A stretch of 33,135 nt of DNA, taken from contig JAQGOK010000203.1 in the NCBI GenBank assembly GCA_028293645.1, positions 1 to 33,135 of the forward strand, read 5' to 3'. The notes under the pieces are model-generated. The model was not told the origin of the DNA. It saw only the letters and a program-made list of their open reading frames with translations, and ran no database searches. This DNA comes from Chthoniobacter sp. (GTDB lineage Bacteria; Verrucomicrobiota; Verrucomicrobiia; Chthoniobacterales; Chthoniobacteraceae). Positions 8,268 to 17,164 of this stretch are shown one piece after another. The first letter of the stretch is position 1, and each line of letters begins with the position of its first letter. The translations under genes and the position numbers were made by a program.

Positions 8268-9290
8268 CTACCCAATCCGCACCATGGTTGCTCCCCAGGA
8301 GTAACCGACACCGAATCCGATCAGCGCGACCTTGTCGCCCGACTGAATCCGGCCGCGCTTCAGAGCGTTCTCCAAAGCCAGCGGAATACTCGACGAAGCG
8401 GTGTTACCCGACATCTCCATGTCGATCGCGAATTTCTCCGCCGGGATTTTCATTTTCGCACGCAGCCGTTCGAGCATGAACTTGTTGGCCTGGTGCGGGA
8501 TGAAGTAGTCCACGTCGTTCAGCGTCAGCCCGCATTTTTCCAGCAATCGGTCCACCGCTGGCGGAACCGTGCGCAACGTGAAATTGAAAACTGCGCCGCC
8601 GTTCATGTGCAGATTGCAGGCCGAGCGCCAGTTGCCGCTTCCATCGTCCTTCTCGACGAGTGCCGCTTCATCGATCCGCCATCGCATTCCGCCCGCCGGC
8701 ACGATCAGATCCTTCTCCCCGCGTCCATCCGTGCCGAAGACGAACGGTCCGATCGCTTCGTTCTCAGATTGAACCGCACTCAAGAGCGTCGCGGTCGCGC
8801 CATCGCCAAAGAGCGTCCGGTTCGTGCGGTCCTGCGCATTGACGAGCTTGCTGTAAGTGTCAGCCGTCACGAGCAGCACGTTTTTCGCGAGGCCGGATCC
8901 GATGAGCCCTTTCGCCAAGGCGAGGCTGTAAATGTATCCCGAGCACCCCTGGTTCACATCGACGGCACCACAGTCCGTTCTCAGACCAAGACGACTCTGC
9001 ATCACACACGCGGTCGTCGGCAGGAAGTAGTCAGCCGTTTGGGTGCAAAGCAGTAGGAAATCGATGTCCTCGCGCTTGCAGGTTCCGCGGCTCAGTAGCT
9101 GATTCGCGGCCGCGACCCCAAGATCGGAGGCACATTCATCCGGCGCCGCGATATTCCGCACTGCGATACCGGTCTTCGCCAGAATGTCGTCGGGATCACC
9201 CTGGCCGTAGTCTCTGGCCAGTTGCTCATTGGTCAATTTGCCGGCGGGAAGATGCGAAGCGATCGCCTTGATGGCCGCGTTGGCTGGCAT
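8268..9290 (-). CDS. 3-oxoacyl-ACP synthase III family protein (KAS III)
   Basis: This 340-aa thiolase-fold enzyme condenses an acyl donor with an acyl-ACP. The KAS III catalytic triad is complete: Cys116 in VNQGCSGYIYS, His266 in IPHQANK and Asn296 in GNTASS. The C-terminal GFGVGYSWGATMVRIG is typical. Length is close to E. coli FabH (317 aa). It follows a dedicated acyl carrier protein gene by 15 nt, while no other fatty acid synthase gene is nearby. In such settings KAS III homologues often build or transfer a special acyl group for a surface glycan or secondary lipid instead of initiating bulk fatty acid synthesis. That is inference; a housekeeping FabH role cannot be excluded, so I leave the symbol empty. 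Confidence 0.92.
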   Translation of the reverse strand: MPANAAIKAIASHLPAGKLTNEQLARDYGQGDPDDILAKTGIAVRNIAAPDECASDLGVAAANQLLSRGTCKREDIDFLLLCTQTADYFLPTTACVMQSRLGLRTDCGAVDVNQGCSGYIYSLALAKGLIGSGLAKNVLLVTADTYSKLVNAQDRTNRTLFGDGATATLLSAVQSENEAIGPFVFGTDGRGEKDLIVPAGGMRWRIDEAALVEKDDGSGNWRSACNLHMNGGAVFNFTLRTVPPAVDRLLEKCGLTLNDVDYFIPHQANKFMLERLRAKMKIPAEKFAIDMEMSGNTASSSIPLALENALKRGRIQSGDKVALIGFGVGYSWGATMVRIG

Positions 9291-9305
9291 GCAGGTCTCA
9301 CGCGC

Positions 9306-9611
9306 TCAGGCGCTCTGATCCTCCAGCTGCTTTCCGAGGTAATCGCTGAGCGTTCCGAGCGTCGCGAAGGGGCTCGTTTCCTTCGACAAGAGTTCCTCGT
9401 CGGTGATCATGAATTCGACGCCGAACTCTTTCTGGATGTTCGCTTCAACCGCCATGATCAAGGTCACGAAATCGAGTGATTCCAGTCTGCTCGACCTGCC
9501 ATACAGCTCAGCATTGGGCGCCTTTTCGATTCGGCTTTCCGCCACCAAACCTTGGTTGAGCGTATCCACCGCCCGGTAGATGGCCTTCAAAATACGCTCG
9601 TCTTTGTTCAT
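9306..9611 (-). CDS. Acyl carrier protein
   Basis: This 101-aa acidic helical protein has the acyl carrier fold. Ser45 in the segment SRLESLDFVTL matches the phosphopantetheine attachment site (consensus DSL). It continues with VEANIQKEFGVEFMITDEEL, corresponding to helix II and loop of the ACP family, and ends in a helix (TLSDYLGKQLE). It is about 20 residues longer than AcpP and has Glu instead of Asp before the Ser, suggesting a specialised carrier. The gene is immediately upstream of the KAS III gene on the same strand (15-nt gap), so the two are likely partners. It is divergent from the glycosyltransferase-like gene at 9686. Confidence 0.88.
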   Translation of the reverse strand: MNKDERILKAIYRAVDTLNQGLVAESRIEKAPNAELYGRSSRLESLDFVTLIMAVEANIQKEFGVEFMITDEELLSKETSPFATLGTLSDYLGKQLEDQSA

Positions 9612-9685
9612 CGTGCTCGGGTGCCGAGCCGTGACTCTATTTTAGCTCCCTGCAGCGGCAAGCCACGAAGCGGGAACTCCCTATC

Positions 9686-11371
9686 GTGAACTGCCTTCTC
9701 ACCATCGTGGTCCTCACGAAGGACGCGGGCTTCGTCAGCTCAAGGAGCCGTGATGCGAGCGACCCGACTCTCGTTGAATGGTGTGCGGTGTCAGCAACCG
9801 AGGATCTGCTCCCGGGGGTCAAAGCGGGAGCCGGGCGTTTCGTCAGCTTCATCGAAGAGCCCGCATTGAGGTTGGCGGATGGGTTGATCCGAATCGCTCA
9901 ACGACTGCAAGAGGCGGGAGGTGATCTCGCGGTCGGAGCTGGGCGCTGCAATCGGCGCACCGCGAGAATGCTTCGGACCGAAGGGGTGCGTTTCCTTGAT
10001 CCGGCCGGGCTCTGTCCCCTGGTGTTCCGACGTGCAGAGGCTGCTGCTGCGCTCGTGTCACCCTGTGTGTCTGCCGCGGGCGACCATTGGCTGTGGGCGC
10101 TGACCAGTGCGATGACTCGACGGGGCAGGTTGCTCGTGATCGACGACGAGCCCGCCATGCCGAACTGGCGCCGACGAGGTTTGCCTTACGTGAAAACGGC
10201 CACCCTGGATGCGGTCGCACGCGCCAGCGCCCCTGCAGCTTCTCAACCGCAGATCCTGGTCGTCGGCCGCATCGATGCTTCAGTCAGCCTCTACTTCGAC
10301 GGCCTGTCCGAGTCCGTTCGATCGATGCTGCGCTATCGCGAGCCGGGAACGCTGCTGGAAAATCCGGAACCGCTTTTCCACGCGGATGCCATCGTTCTGG
10401 TGCGGGATCTCCAACGCCCCAGTCTTTCGGGCCTGCTCGACACCATCGCTGCGTTGAAGATCCCCTCCGCCTACTTCGCTGACGACAGTTTTCCCACGCT
10501 CCGGCGCGAAGAAAAGAGCTGGTGGTTTTACGAGCCTTGGCGGGTTGCACGGCTAATGACATCCTTTGATGAGGTTTGGGTTTCCACACGCGCCCTGCAG
10601 GACGAGTTCCGGACGACGCACGTCGAGAGCACGATCTTTGGTCTCGTTCTCGACGAACAATTCATGACACCTCTCAGGAGTTCCGGGACAGGTGCCGCTG
10701 GCGTCCGCGTGGCCGTTCCCGGACGACCATTTCGGTCCAGCGACTTTCAAGCAAACGCATGGCCTGCGCTCGTTGATCTGGCGAAATCAAGACGCGTCGA
10801 GGTGATAACCCATGCCGGTTTTCCAATGGCGAATACGAGCGGCCCGGAGGTTCGCCGCATCCCGTGGGAGCCCTCGTTCGCCCAATTCATTCGCGACTGG
10901 CAGGCTACCGAGCCGGCCGTGCTGCTTCACCCGCGGTCGTGCACGCAGAATGCCCGGTTCAAGACCCCGAATGCGCTCCTTGTCGCGTGCTATCTCGGGG
11001 CAGTGCCGGTCATTGCTGAAGGAGAGCCGGCCTACGACGGGTTGGGAGAAGCCGAAGGCGTTTTGCGCGCCGATTCGCCTGCCGTGTGGCTCGCCGCCGT
11101 CGAGCAGGCGCTCATCCCAGGTGAGCGCGAGCGGTTGCTCGATGCGCTGCAGCGATTCTGCCGCGCGCGCTTCACCAGCAGTCAGCAGGAGTCTTTGCTG
11201 ATGAAGCTGGCTACAATGCGACCCGTTGTTGAACCAGCGGAAGCAGATCGGCGAGCCGCGATCGTCGCCAACAAAACCCGGAGCGCAATGGCGCGTGTCG
11301 TCGCCTACGCAGGGAAGCGCGTGATCCTGCAAGTTGCGGACCGCCTCCGATTTTCACCTGCCCGGGTTTGA
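9686..11371 (+). CDS. Large glycosyltransferase-like protein
   Basis: This 561-aa protein starts at GTG (MNCLLTIVVLTKD). Residues 1-170 resemble a shortened GT-A/GT2 domain: strand TIVVLTKD, then FIEEPALRLADGLIRIAQRLQ where the DxD region would be, and LLVIDDEPAMP. Residues 180-520 look like a GT-B/GT4-type fold: LVVGRIDASVSLYFDGL, AYFADDSFP, a WxYEPWRVARLMTSFDEVWVST segment, and the C-terminal donor-site-like YLGAVPVIAEGEPAYDGLGEAEGVL. I infer a two-lobed glycosyltransferase or a degenerate fusion. No membrane segment or signal peptide is present. It is divergent from the ACP-KAS III pair and adjacent to other surface-modification genes. The family call is moderate and the specificity unknown. 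Confidence 0.65.
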   Translation: MNCLLTIVVLTKDAGFVSSRSRDASDPTLVEWCAVSATEDLLPGVKAGAGRFVSFIEEPALRLADGLIRIAQRLQEAGGDLAVGAGRCNRRTARMLRTEGVRFLDPAGLCPLVFRRAEAAAALVSPCVSAAGDHWLWALTSAMTRRGRLLVIDDEPAMPNWRRRGLPYVKTATLDAVARASAPAASQPQILVVGRIDASVSLYFDGLSESVRSMLRYREPGTLLENPEPLFHADAIVLVRDLQRPSLSGLLDTIAALKIPSAYFADDSFPTLRREEKSWWFYEPWRVARLMTSFDEVWVSTRALQDEFRTTHVESTIFGLVLDEQFMTPLRSSGTGAAGVRVAVPGRPFRSSDFQANAWPALVDLAKSRRVEVITHAGFPMANTSGPEVRRIPWEPSFAQFIRDWQATEPAVLLHPRSCTQNARFKTPNALLVACYLGAVPVIAEGEPAYDGLGEAEGVLRADSPAVWLAAVEQALIPGERERLLDALQRFCRARFTSSQQESLLMKLATMRPVVEPAEADRRAAIVANKTRSAMARVVAYAGKRVILQVADRLRFSPARV

Positions 11372-11490
11372 ATGACCGGGCCCGCGGGAATTGCATCGCG
11401 CCCTCTTTAAACCGATCCCTATGCACATCGTTCCTCGATGCTGTGCACGCTCCATTTGAAGGGCATGGAATCCGCTATTTCAAATCTACG

Positions 11491-11865
11491 ATGTCCGAGA
11501 TACCCCAGCCAACTCCTCCGGAAGGAACGCCAAACACACACGCGCACGGACTGGGGCCCGCAACGTCTTCGGACGTGCGAGCGTTGCACGATGACCTGGA
11601 GCAGGCTCGTCAACTCGCGCAACGCTCCCAGCGGGAGCTGCTTGGAAAATCGAGTGAGCTTGAGGCCTTGAAGGAATTGTTCGAGAAAGCCCGCAAGCAT
11701 CTCATCCAGCTCCAGATGAACATTACACAGCTCCGGGACGAGCGGCATCAACTGGCAAATCAGGCGACGGAAGCCGAGGCGTTGAAGCAGAAGCTCATCG
11801 TAGTCACGGCCGACCGCGATCGACTTCGTGCTCAACTCGAGGGCATTCGGAAATGGCAGGGATGA
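11491..11865 (+). CDS. Small coiled-coil protein
   Basis: I choose the ATG at 11491 (MSEIPQPTPPEGTPN), giving 124 aa; the longer ORF from 11368 adds a Cys/His-rich stretch that reads like untranslated DNA and would overlap the previous stop. The first 30 residues are Pro/Thr/His-rich and probably disordered. From about residue 30 to the end there is a continuous heptad-like coiled coil (DDLEQARQLAQRSQRELLG, then ELEALKELFEKARKHLIQLQ). No catalytic motif is seen. It may be a scaffold or length-determining accessory of the neighbouring glycan genes, which is only inferred from position. Confidence 0.65.
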   Translation: MSEIPQPTPPEGTPNTHAHGLGPATSSDVRALHDDLEQARQLAQRSQRELLGKSSELEALKELFEKARKHLIQLQMNITQLRDERHQLANQATEAEALKQKLIVVTADRDRLRAQLEGIRKWQG

Positions 11866-11935
11866 TGGCGCCCGTGCTTCCCACTGCCAGGATTCCGTAT
11901 TTGACCTCCGGGCTGATTGCGCCGGAACTCCGCCC

Positions 11936-12340
11936 GTGATCATCGATGCATGTGTCCTATGTGAGAGACTGGAGCGCGGCTCCGGGCTCCAGAGTAGTTG
12001 GATCACGGCTCATCACATCGACTGCTTTTGGGTGATCAAGAGCTTCCCCGCGATTCTCCAGCTCAGCCTGCTGCTGCGCCTGCGGGTCGAGCCAGAAGAT
12101 CCTGCGCGCTTCGATGCGGTGGTGCGGGCCGTTGACCGAAAGGGTGGCGAGATCGCCGTCAGGCAAAGGCACTCGATGGAGGCCCCCCGAGTATCCGAAG
12201 CGTCCTCGGTCCCGTTTGCCACGGTGAATGATGAGTTCTCGATGAGCCTCAATCTCCCGGAAGCGGGCGAATACAGCGTGGAGATTACCATTGGAGACGA
12301 GCTGCGCTCGCTGCCAATCGTGGTTACGAAGGGGACTTAG
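11936..12340 (+). CDS. DUF6941-like hypothetical protein
   Basis: Using the GTG at 11936 the product is 134 aa, starting VIIDACVLCERLERGSG. The pattern of an N-terminal IDACVLCE strand, a middle segment FPAILQLSLLLRLRVEPEDP, then a beta-rich half ending GEYSVEITIGDELRSLPIVV, resembles small proteins annotated DUF6941, which have a predicted all-beta sandwich and no known function. The upstream 36 codons of the listed ORF look non-coding. It lies 70 nt after the coiled-coil gene and before the tRNA. The domain assignment is from memory of the family pattern and is moderate. Confidence 0.6.
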   Translation: MIIDACVLCERLERGSGLQSSWITAHHIDCFWVIKSFPAILQLSLLLRLRVEPEDPARFDAVVRAVDRKGGEIAVRQRHSMEAPRVSEASSVPFATVNDEFSMSLNLPEAGEYSVEITIGDELRSLPIVVTKGT

Positions 12341-12399
12341 GTCTCTCAGACCAGACAAGCGATCACCCGCCCGTCGGGTGGTTCTCGCTTCCCACAGAA

Positions 12400-12473
12400 T
12401 CGGGCCGGCGAGATTTGAACTCGCGACCTCTTGAACCCCATTCAAGCGCACTACCACGCTGTGCTACGGCCCG
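12400..12473 (-). tRNA. tRNA-Pro (anticodon GGG)
   Basis: Read on the minus strand the sequence folds as a complete 74-nt cloverleaf. The acceptor stem CGGGCCG pairs with CGGCCCG with discriminator A. The D arm contains AGCGTGGTAGTGC, the anticodon arm is CTTGA-ATGGGGT-TCAAG giving anticodon GGG (reads CCC, proline), and the T arm is GCGAGTTCAAATCTCGC. The 3' CCA is not encoded (ATT follows). No integrase or attachment-site duplication flanks it. It is divergent from argC. Confidence 0.95.
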
Positions 12474-12596
12474 CTTTGGAAGGCGCAATGTTGGCGCCGG
12501 GCGGACGCTTGGCAAGCGCGTTCTCGGGTGTGTGTGCTTGAGCCCGCTGGCGAGTTTCCCGTTTCCACCAATGGGTGGCGCTTCTATCGTCCGCGG

Positions 12597-13634
12597 ATGA
12601 ATTTCGAAAAAGTCGTCGTGGTCGGCGCAAGCGGATACTCGGGTGAAGAACTCGTGCGACTGCTCATCCGCCACCCAGGCGTCGAACTGGTGGCGCTCAC
12701 ATCGCGGCAACTCGCTGGGAAAAGGATCGGCGAGGTCTTCCCCAAGTTCGCCGGGATGCGCTATGCCGATCTGGAGTTCATCGAATCCGATGTCGCGAAG
12801 ATCCTGGCGACCAAGGCGGGAGTGATCTTTCTCGCGCTGCCGCATGGCGTTGCGACTGAATTTGCGCGACCGCTCGTGCAGGCTGGGTTGAAGGTCATCG
12901 ATCTCAGCGCGGACTTCCGAATCAAAGATGTGGCGGTCTATGAGGAGTTTTATGGCGAAGCCCATCACGCGCCGGAACTCGCAGCACTGAGCGTTTACGG
13001 ACTGCCTGAGGTTCATCGCGGTTCCATCCAGAACGCGCAACTCGTCGCATCGCCCGGCTGCTATCCGACGAGCGTGATCCTGCCGTTATATCCCCTGCTC
13101 CAGCGTGGATTGATCAAGCCGGAGGACATCGCGGTGTGCTCGATGAGTGGCGTGAGCGGCGCCGGGCGCAATGCAAAGACCGATTACCTTTACGTCGAGT
13201 GCAACGAAAGCGTGCGCGCTTACGGTCTGCCGAAACACCGCCATCTCGCAGAGATCGAACAGGAACTTTCGGCTGCGGCGGGGCGGAAGGTCACCATCGA
13301 TTTCACCCCGCATCTCGTGCCGACCAGCCGCGGCATTCACACGACGATCTTCTGCAAACCGGCGGATGGGGTGGACGCAGCCACGATCTCCGCCGCTTAT
13401 GACGAAGCCTACTCGGACGAGCCATTCGTGCGGCTGCTTCGGGGAGCAAGCCTGCCTGACACCAAGAACGTGGTGCTGACCAACTTCATTGATATCGCCT
13501 GGCGCCATGACCCTCGCACTGGCCGGCTGGTGCTGCTCAGCGCCGAAGATAATTTGACGAAAGGCGCGGCCGGACAGGCGGTGCAATCGCTGAACCTGCT
13601 CTGCGGGCTGCCGGAAACGACCGGCCTGCTCTAG
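12597..13634 (+). CDS. argC: N-acetyl-gamma-glutamyl-phosphate reductase
   Basis: This 345-aa enzyme catalyses the third step of arginine biosynthesis, the NADPH-dependent reduction of N-acetylglutamyl phosphate to the semialdehyde. The Rossmann motif VVVGASGYSGEELVRLL is at residues 7-23 and the catalytic Cys155 is in ASPGCYPTS. The substrate-binding portion includes GVSGAGR and FTPHLVPTSRGI. The start is taken at the ATG at 12597 (MNFEKVVVVGASG), since the upstream 23 codons of the listed ORF run back into the tRNA leader and do not match the family. It is the first gene of an argC-argJ-argB cluster in which all genes face the same way. Confidence 0.97.
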   Translation: MNFEKVVVVGASGYSGEELVRLLIRHPGVELVALTSRQLAGKRIGEVFPKFAGMRYADLEFIESDVAKILATKAGVIFLALPHGVATEFARPLVQAGLKVIDLSADFRIKDVAVYEEFYGEAHHAPELAALSVYGLPEVHRGSIQNAQLVASPGCYPTSVILPLYPLLQRGLIKPEDIAVCSMSGVSGAGRNAKTDYLYVECNESVRAYGLPKHRHLAEIEQELSAAAGRKVTIDFTPHLVPTSRGIHTTIFCKPADGVDAATISAAYDEAYSDEPFVRLLRGASLPDTKNVVLTNFIDIAWRHDPRTGRLVLLSAEDNLTKGAAGQAVQSLNLLCGLPETTGLL

Positions 13635-13795
13635 CGCACGCGGCGCGACCTGCTCCGGGCAAGGTGCGGGAATCTTCGCCGCCGCGCGTCCCGGCTGTGC
13701 GATTCTCAATCCGCGGCTTGCGCTTGGCCGCGCTCTTGCTCTCAATCACCACCCGCTCTGGTCCGGAGCCCGGCTGAGCCCAAAAGATTCGAGTC

Positions 13796-15004
13796 ATGTC
13801 CTACACCCAAGTCCAAGGCGGGATCACTGCGCCCCGTGGATTCGTCGCAGGCAGCGCCTATTGCGGAATCAAAGAGAGCAATCCGGACCGTCCTGACATT
13901 GCGGTGATTCATTCACCTCAGCCAACGGTCGTCGCGGCCACGTTCACGACGAACCGCGTCAAAGCAGCCCCGGTGCGGGTCTCGAGCATGCATCTCCGTG
14001 GCGAAGATGTGCGGGCGATCGTCGCGAATTCGGGGAATGCGAACGCATGCACCGGGTTGGAAGGAATCGAGAATGCCAAACGCATGGCGGCTTCCGTCGG
14101 CAAGGCGCTCGATCTCAAACCGCGGCAGGTAATGGTTTGCTCGACGGGACGGATCGGCGTGCAGTTGCCGATCGAGAAGATGGAACCGGTGCTCGCGGAA
14201 TTTCAGGAGCGACTGCGGCCGGATGGATCGATGCGCGCGGCCAAAGCCATCATGACCAGCGACAGCTTTCCCAAAGAACTGGCGGTCGAGTTTGAAGTGG
14301 AAGGCCAGACCGTGCGCATTGGCGGCATCGCCAAAGGCGCGGGCATGATCGACCCGAACATGGCGACGATGCTTTGCTTCCTGACGACCGATGCGGTGAT
14401 CAGCAAACCGCATCTGCAAAAGGCGCTCAGCGTTTCGGTTGAACAGTCGTTCAATCGCATCACGATCGACGGCGACATGAGCACCAATGACACGGTGATC
14501 ATGCTGGCGAACAGCCTATCCGGACACCCGCCGCTGAAGTACGGAACACCGGCATTCAAGCTTTTCCAAAACGCGCTCGATTGCCTCACGCGGAACCTCG
14601 CGCGGATGATCGTCGAGGATGGCGAAGGCGTGACGAAATTCGTCGAGGTACATGTGAACGGAGCCGCTTCACTGAACGACGCGCGCCGGGCGGCGGAGGC
14701 GGTGGCGAATTCCAATCTCGTGAAATGTGCATGGTTCGGAGGTGATCCGAATTGGGGCCGGATCATGGATGCGCTCGGGTATTCCGGTGCCCGGCTGCGC
14801 GAGGAACTGGTCGATATTTTCTACGACGGCGTCAGCGCGGTGAAAGGCGGACTCGCCAGCAAGACCCCCTTTTCCAAGCTCCAGGAGGTGGTCGCGGAAA
14901 AGAAATTCACCATCAACATCGACCTTCATGTCGGCAAAGCAGAGCACACCGTTTACACCACGGATCTCAGCGTCGATTACGTGAAGCTCAACATGGGCGA
15001 ATAG
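13796..15004 (+). CDS. argJ: Bifunctional glutamate N-acetyltransferase/ornithine acetyltransferase
   Basis: This 402-aa protein transfers acetyl between N-acetylornithine and glutamate, recycling the acetyl group in arginine synthesis. The self-cleavage site is visible: KGAGMIDPNMATML, with cleavage expected between Ala190 and the nucleophile Thr191 to give alpha and beta chains. Other signatures are ANSGNANACTG (77-87), CSTGRIGV and FGGDPNWGRI. The Asp in GMIDPNMA replaces the more usual Ala but leaves the nucleophile intact. Whether it also performs the first step with acetyl-CoA (bifunctional) cannot be told from sequence. It lies 161 nt after argC and 38 nt before argB. Confidence 0.97.
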   Translation: MSYTQVQGGITAPRGFVAGSAYCGIKESNPDRPDIAVIHSPQPTVVAATFTTNRVKAAPVRVSSMHLRGEDVRAIVANSGNANACTGLEGIENAKRMAASVGKALDLKPRQVMVCSTGRIGVQLPIEKMEPVLAEFQERLRPDGSMRAAKAIMTSDSFPKELAVEFEVEGQTVRIGGIAKGAGMIDPNMATMLCFLTTDAVISKPHLQKALSVSVEQSFNRITIDGDMSTNDTVIMLANSLSGHPPLKYGTPAFKLFQNALDCLTRNLARMIVEDGEGVTKFVEVHVNGAASLNDARRAAEAVANSNLVKCAWFGGDPNWGRIMDALGYSGARLREELVDIFYDGVSAVKGGLASKTPFSKLQEVVAEKKFTINIDLHVGKAEHTVYTTDLSVDYVKLNMGE

Positions 15005-15042
15005 CCCGACGATCCCGCCTGAAAGCATTTCCCAGATCACCC

Positions 15043-15918
15043 ATGGCCCAGACTCCCACGCAACGCGCTGAAGCGCTGATCGAGGCACTCCCGTTCATCC
15101 AAAAATTCCGCGGCGAACTCTTCGTCATCAAGTACGGCGGCAGCGCGATGGAGGATGACAACGTGATCGCGCGCTTCCTGCGTGATGTCGTTTTCCTCGA
15201 AGCGGTCGGGATCAATCCCGTGCTGATCCACGGCGGCGGCAAAGCGATTACGCAGCGGATGCGCGACGCTGGACTGAAAGCGAAGTTCGTCAACGGGCTC
15301 CGGGTGACCGACGAGCAATCGATCCGGATCGTCGAGGAAGTGCTCGATACGCAGATCAATCCTGGAATCGTCACGCAGCTCAATTCACTCGGCGGGAAGG
15401 CGGTCGGCATCCACGGCAAAACCATCCTCGTGGGCAAAAAGCTGCCGCGGCAGACGGAAGGCAAAACCACCAACATCGATCTCGGCTTCGTTGGCGAAGT
15501 CGCGAGCGTCAATCTGGCTCCGATCGAACAGGCCGTAGCCCGCGAAGAGGTGCCGATCATCTCTCCGCTGGCGCGCGACAAGGCGGGCGTCGTCCTCAAT
15601 ATCAACGCCGACATCGCCGCCGGCACAATCGCGGGACATCTCCGCGCATCGAAGATGATCTACCTCAGCGACGTGCCCGGAATCATGCGCGATCCGATGG
15701 ACAAGGAGTCGTTGATTCCGTCGGTGAACCGCGAAAAAATCGATCACCTGCTCGAAGAGGAAATCATCAACGGCGGCATGATCCCGAAGGTGGAAAGCGC
15801 GTTGCACGCCATCTCGCAGGGCGTGAAGAAAGTGCATTTCATCGACGGCCGCATGCCGCATTCACTGCTGCTCGAGATCTTCACGAACACCGGCGTCGGC
15901 ACCGAAATCGTGCCGTAG
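15043..15918 (+). CDS. argB: N-acetylglutamate kinase
   Basis: This 291-aa amino acid kinase phosphorylates N-acetylglutamate with ATP, the second step of arginine biosynthesis. The ATP-binding segment is FVIKYGGSAM (Lys30) and the substrate glycine loop is IHGGGKAIT (62-70). Later signatures are VNGLRVTD, NINADIAAGTIA and GGMIPKVESALHAI. The start is the ATG at 15043 (MAQTPTQRAEAL); the longer listed ORF runs back into argJ. The N-terminal helix before the first strand is the type associated with the arginine-feedback-sensitive hexameric kinases, so inhibition by arginine is plausible. It ends 9 nt from the convergent DegT gene. Confidence 0.97.
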   Translation: MAQTPTQRAEALIEALPFIQKFRGELFVIKYGGSAMEDDNVIARFLRDVVFLEAVGINPVLIHGGGKAITQRMRDAGLKAKFVNGLRVTDEQSIRIVEEVLDTQINPGIVTQLNSLGGKAVGIHGKTILVGKKLPRQTEGKTTNIDLGFVGEVASVNLAPIEQAVAREEVPIISPLARDKAGVVLNINADIAAGTIAGHLRASKMIYLSDVPGIMRDPMDKESLIPSVNREKIDHLLEEEIINGGMIPKVESALHAISQGVKKVHFIDGRMPHSLLLEIFTNTGVGTEIVP

Positions 15919-15927
15919 TCCGGTGCG

Positions 15928-17067
15928 TTAACCCGCGGCGTAAAAGGCGTCGATCTGCTCGACGACATAACGCTGCTGGGCTTCCGTGATCTCTGCGAAG
16001 ATCGGCAACGCGAGACTCTGCCGGGCGGCGCGTTCGGCTTCCGGGAAGTCGCCCTTGGAGTAGCCCAGATCGGCAAAACATTCCTGCATATGCAAGGCGC
16101 GCGGGTAGTAGATTTCGGTCGCAATCCCAGCCTTCGTGAGATGTTCCTTTAGCGCGTCGCGCCGGACCGCGCGGATCACGAACTGGTTGTAGATGTGGTG
16201 ATTCAGGTGGCCACTCGTGGCGTAGCTCTCCGCTGGGAGTTTGACGAGGCGGCTTAGTCCGGCGCGCGCGAATTCCTGCCGGTAAAAGGCGGCACGCGCG
16301 CGCCGCTCCGCGCTCCAAAGATCGAGGTGCGGTAACTTGACCCCGAGCACTGCGGCCTGAATCGCATCCATCCGGAAATTGCCGCCGACCCATTTGTGAT
16401 AGTACCGCGTCTCCATGCCGTGGTTGCGCAACGCGCGGATCTTCGCCGCGAGCACCGAGTCCTTGCACACCACCATTCCCGCATCTCCGAATGCGCCGAG
16501 ATTTTTTGTAGGGTAAAACGAGAACCAACCCGCTTCGCCGATCGCTCCCGCACAGCCGAGCGGGTGCCGCGCTCCGAGAGCCTGCGCGGCATCTTCGAGC
16601 ACCGGGATGCCGTGCTTCTTCCCGAGCGCCAGGATCGGCTGCATGTCCGCGCATTGGCCGAAGAGATGCACGGGAATGATCGCCTTGGGCTTGCGAGTCC
16701 GCGCGAGGGCCTGCTCCAGGGCCGGCACTGACATGTTGAAAGTGGCGGGATCGATATCCACAAACACGGGCCGCGCACCGAGCCGGGCAATGCATCCCGC
16801 CGTCGCGAAAAACGTGTAGGGCGTGGTAATCAGCGCGTCACCCGGCTGCACGTCGAGGGCCATGAGGAGGACGAGCTGGGCGTCCGTTCCCGAGGAAACT
16901 GCGATGGCGTGCTCAACGCCGCAATACTTCGCGACCGCCCGCTCAAAGGCTTCGGTCTTCGGACCCAAAATCAGCGTCTGCGAATCGGCAACCGCCTCCA
17001 TCTCGAACAGAATCTCTGACTTGAGCGGAGCGTATTGCAGCTTGAGATCGAGGAGGGGCACTTGCAT
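15928..17067 (-). CDS. DegT/DnrJ/EryC1/StrS family sugar aminotransferase
   Basis: This 379-aa PLP enzyme transfers an amino group, usually from glutamate, to a nucleotide-linked keto-sugar. Key residues are visible: Asp159 and Gln162 in [10 protein letters not shown], and the PLP-binding Lys188 in [17 protein letters not shown]. The N-terminal [19 protein letters not shown] is typical of the family, which fixes the start at 17067 and not the listed 17217. The product would be an amino sugar for a surface glycan. It is convergent with argB (9-nt gap) and divergent from the SDR gene, so it appears to be a single-gene unit. Confidence 0.93.
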   Translation of the reverse strand: MQVPLLDLKLQYAPLKSEILFEMEAVADSQTLILGPKTEAFERAVAKYCGVEHAIAVSSGTDAQLVLLMALDVQPGDALITTPYTFFATAGCIARLGARPVFVDIDPATFNMSVPALEQALARTRKPKAIIPVHLFGQCADMQPILALGKKHGIPVLEDAAQALGARHPLGCAGAIGEAGWFSFYPTKNLGAFGDAGMVVCKDSVLAAKIRALRNHGMETRYYHKWVGGNFRMDAIQAAVLGVKLPHLDLWSAERRARAAFYRQEFARAGLSRLVKLPAESYATSGHLNHHIYNQFVIRAVRRDALKEHLTKAGIATEIYYPRALHMQECFADLGYSKGDFPEAERAARQSLALPIFAEITEAQQRYVVEQIDAFYAAG

Positions 17068-17164
17068 GGCGCAGTTTCCAAAAGGGTGTGCGGCGGCGTC
17101 GAGCCTTCCTGCGCGAAAGAATTTGCCGACGTCGCGACACTCGCGGTCGGCACGTCGCTCCGCT

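Noticed and set aside
11360-11381. Hairpin GCCCGG...CCGGGC at the end of the glycosyltransferase gene
   Set aside because: The stem is only 6 bp, overlaps the stop codon and is not followed by a T-tract, so I do not call it a terminator.
12400-12473. tRNA-Pro as an integration site for a mobile element
   Set aside because: No integrase, direct repeat of the tRNA 3' end or shift in gene content is visible around it; the neighbours are a DUF6941-like gene and argC.
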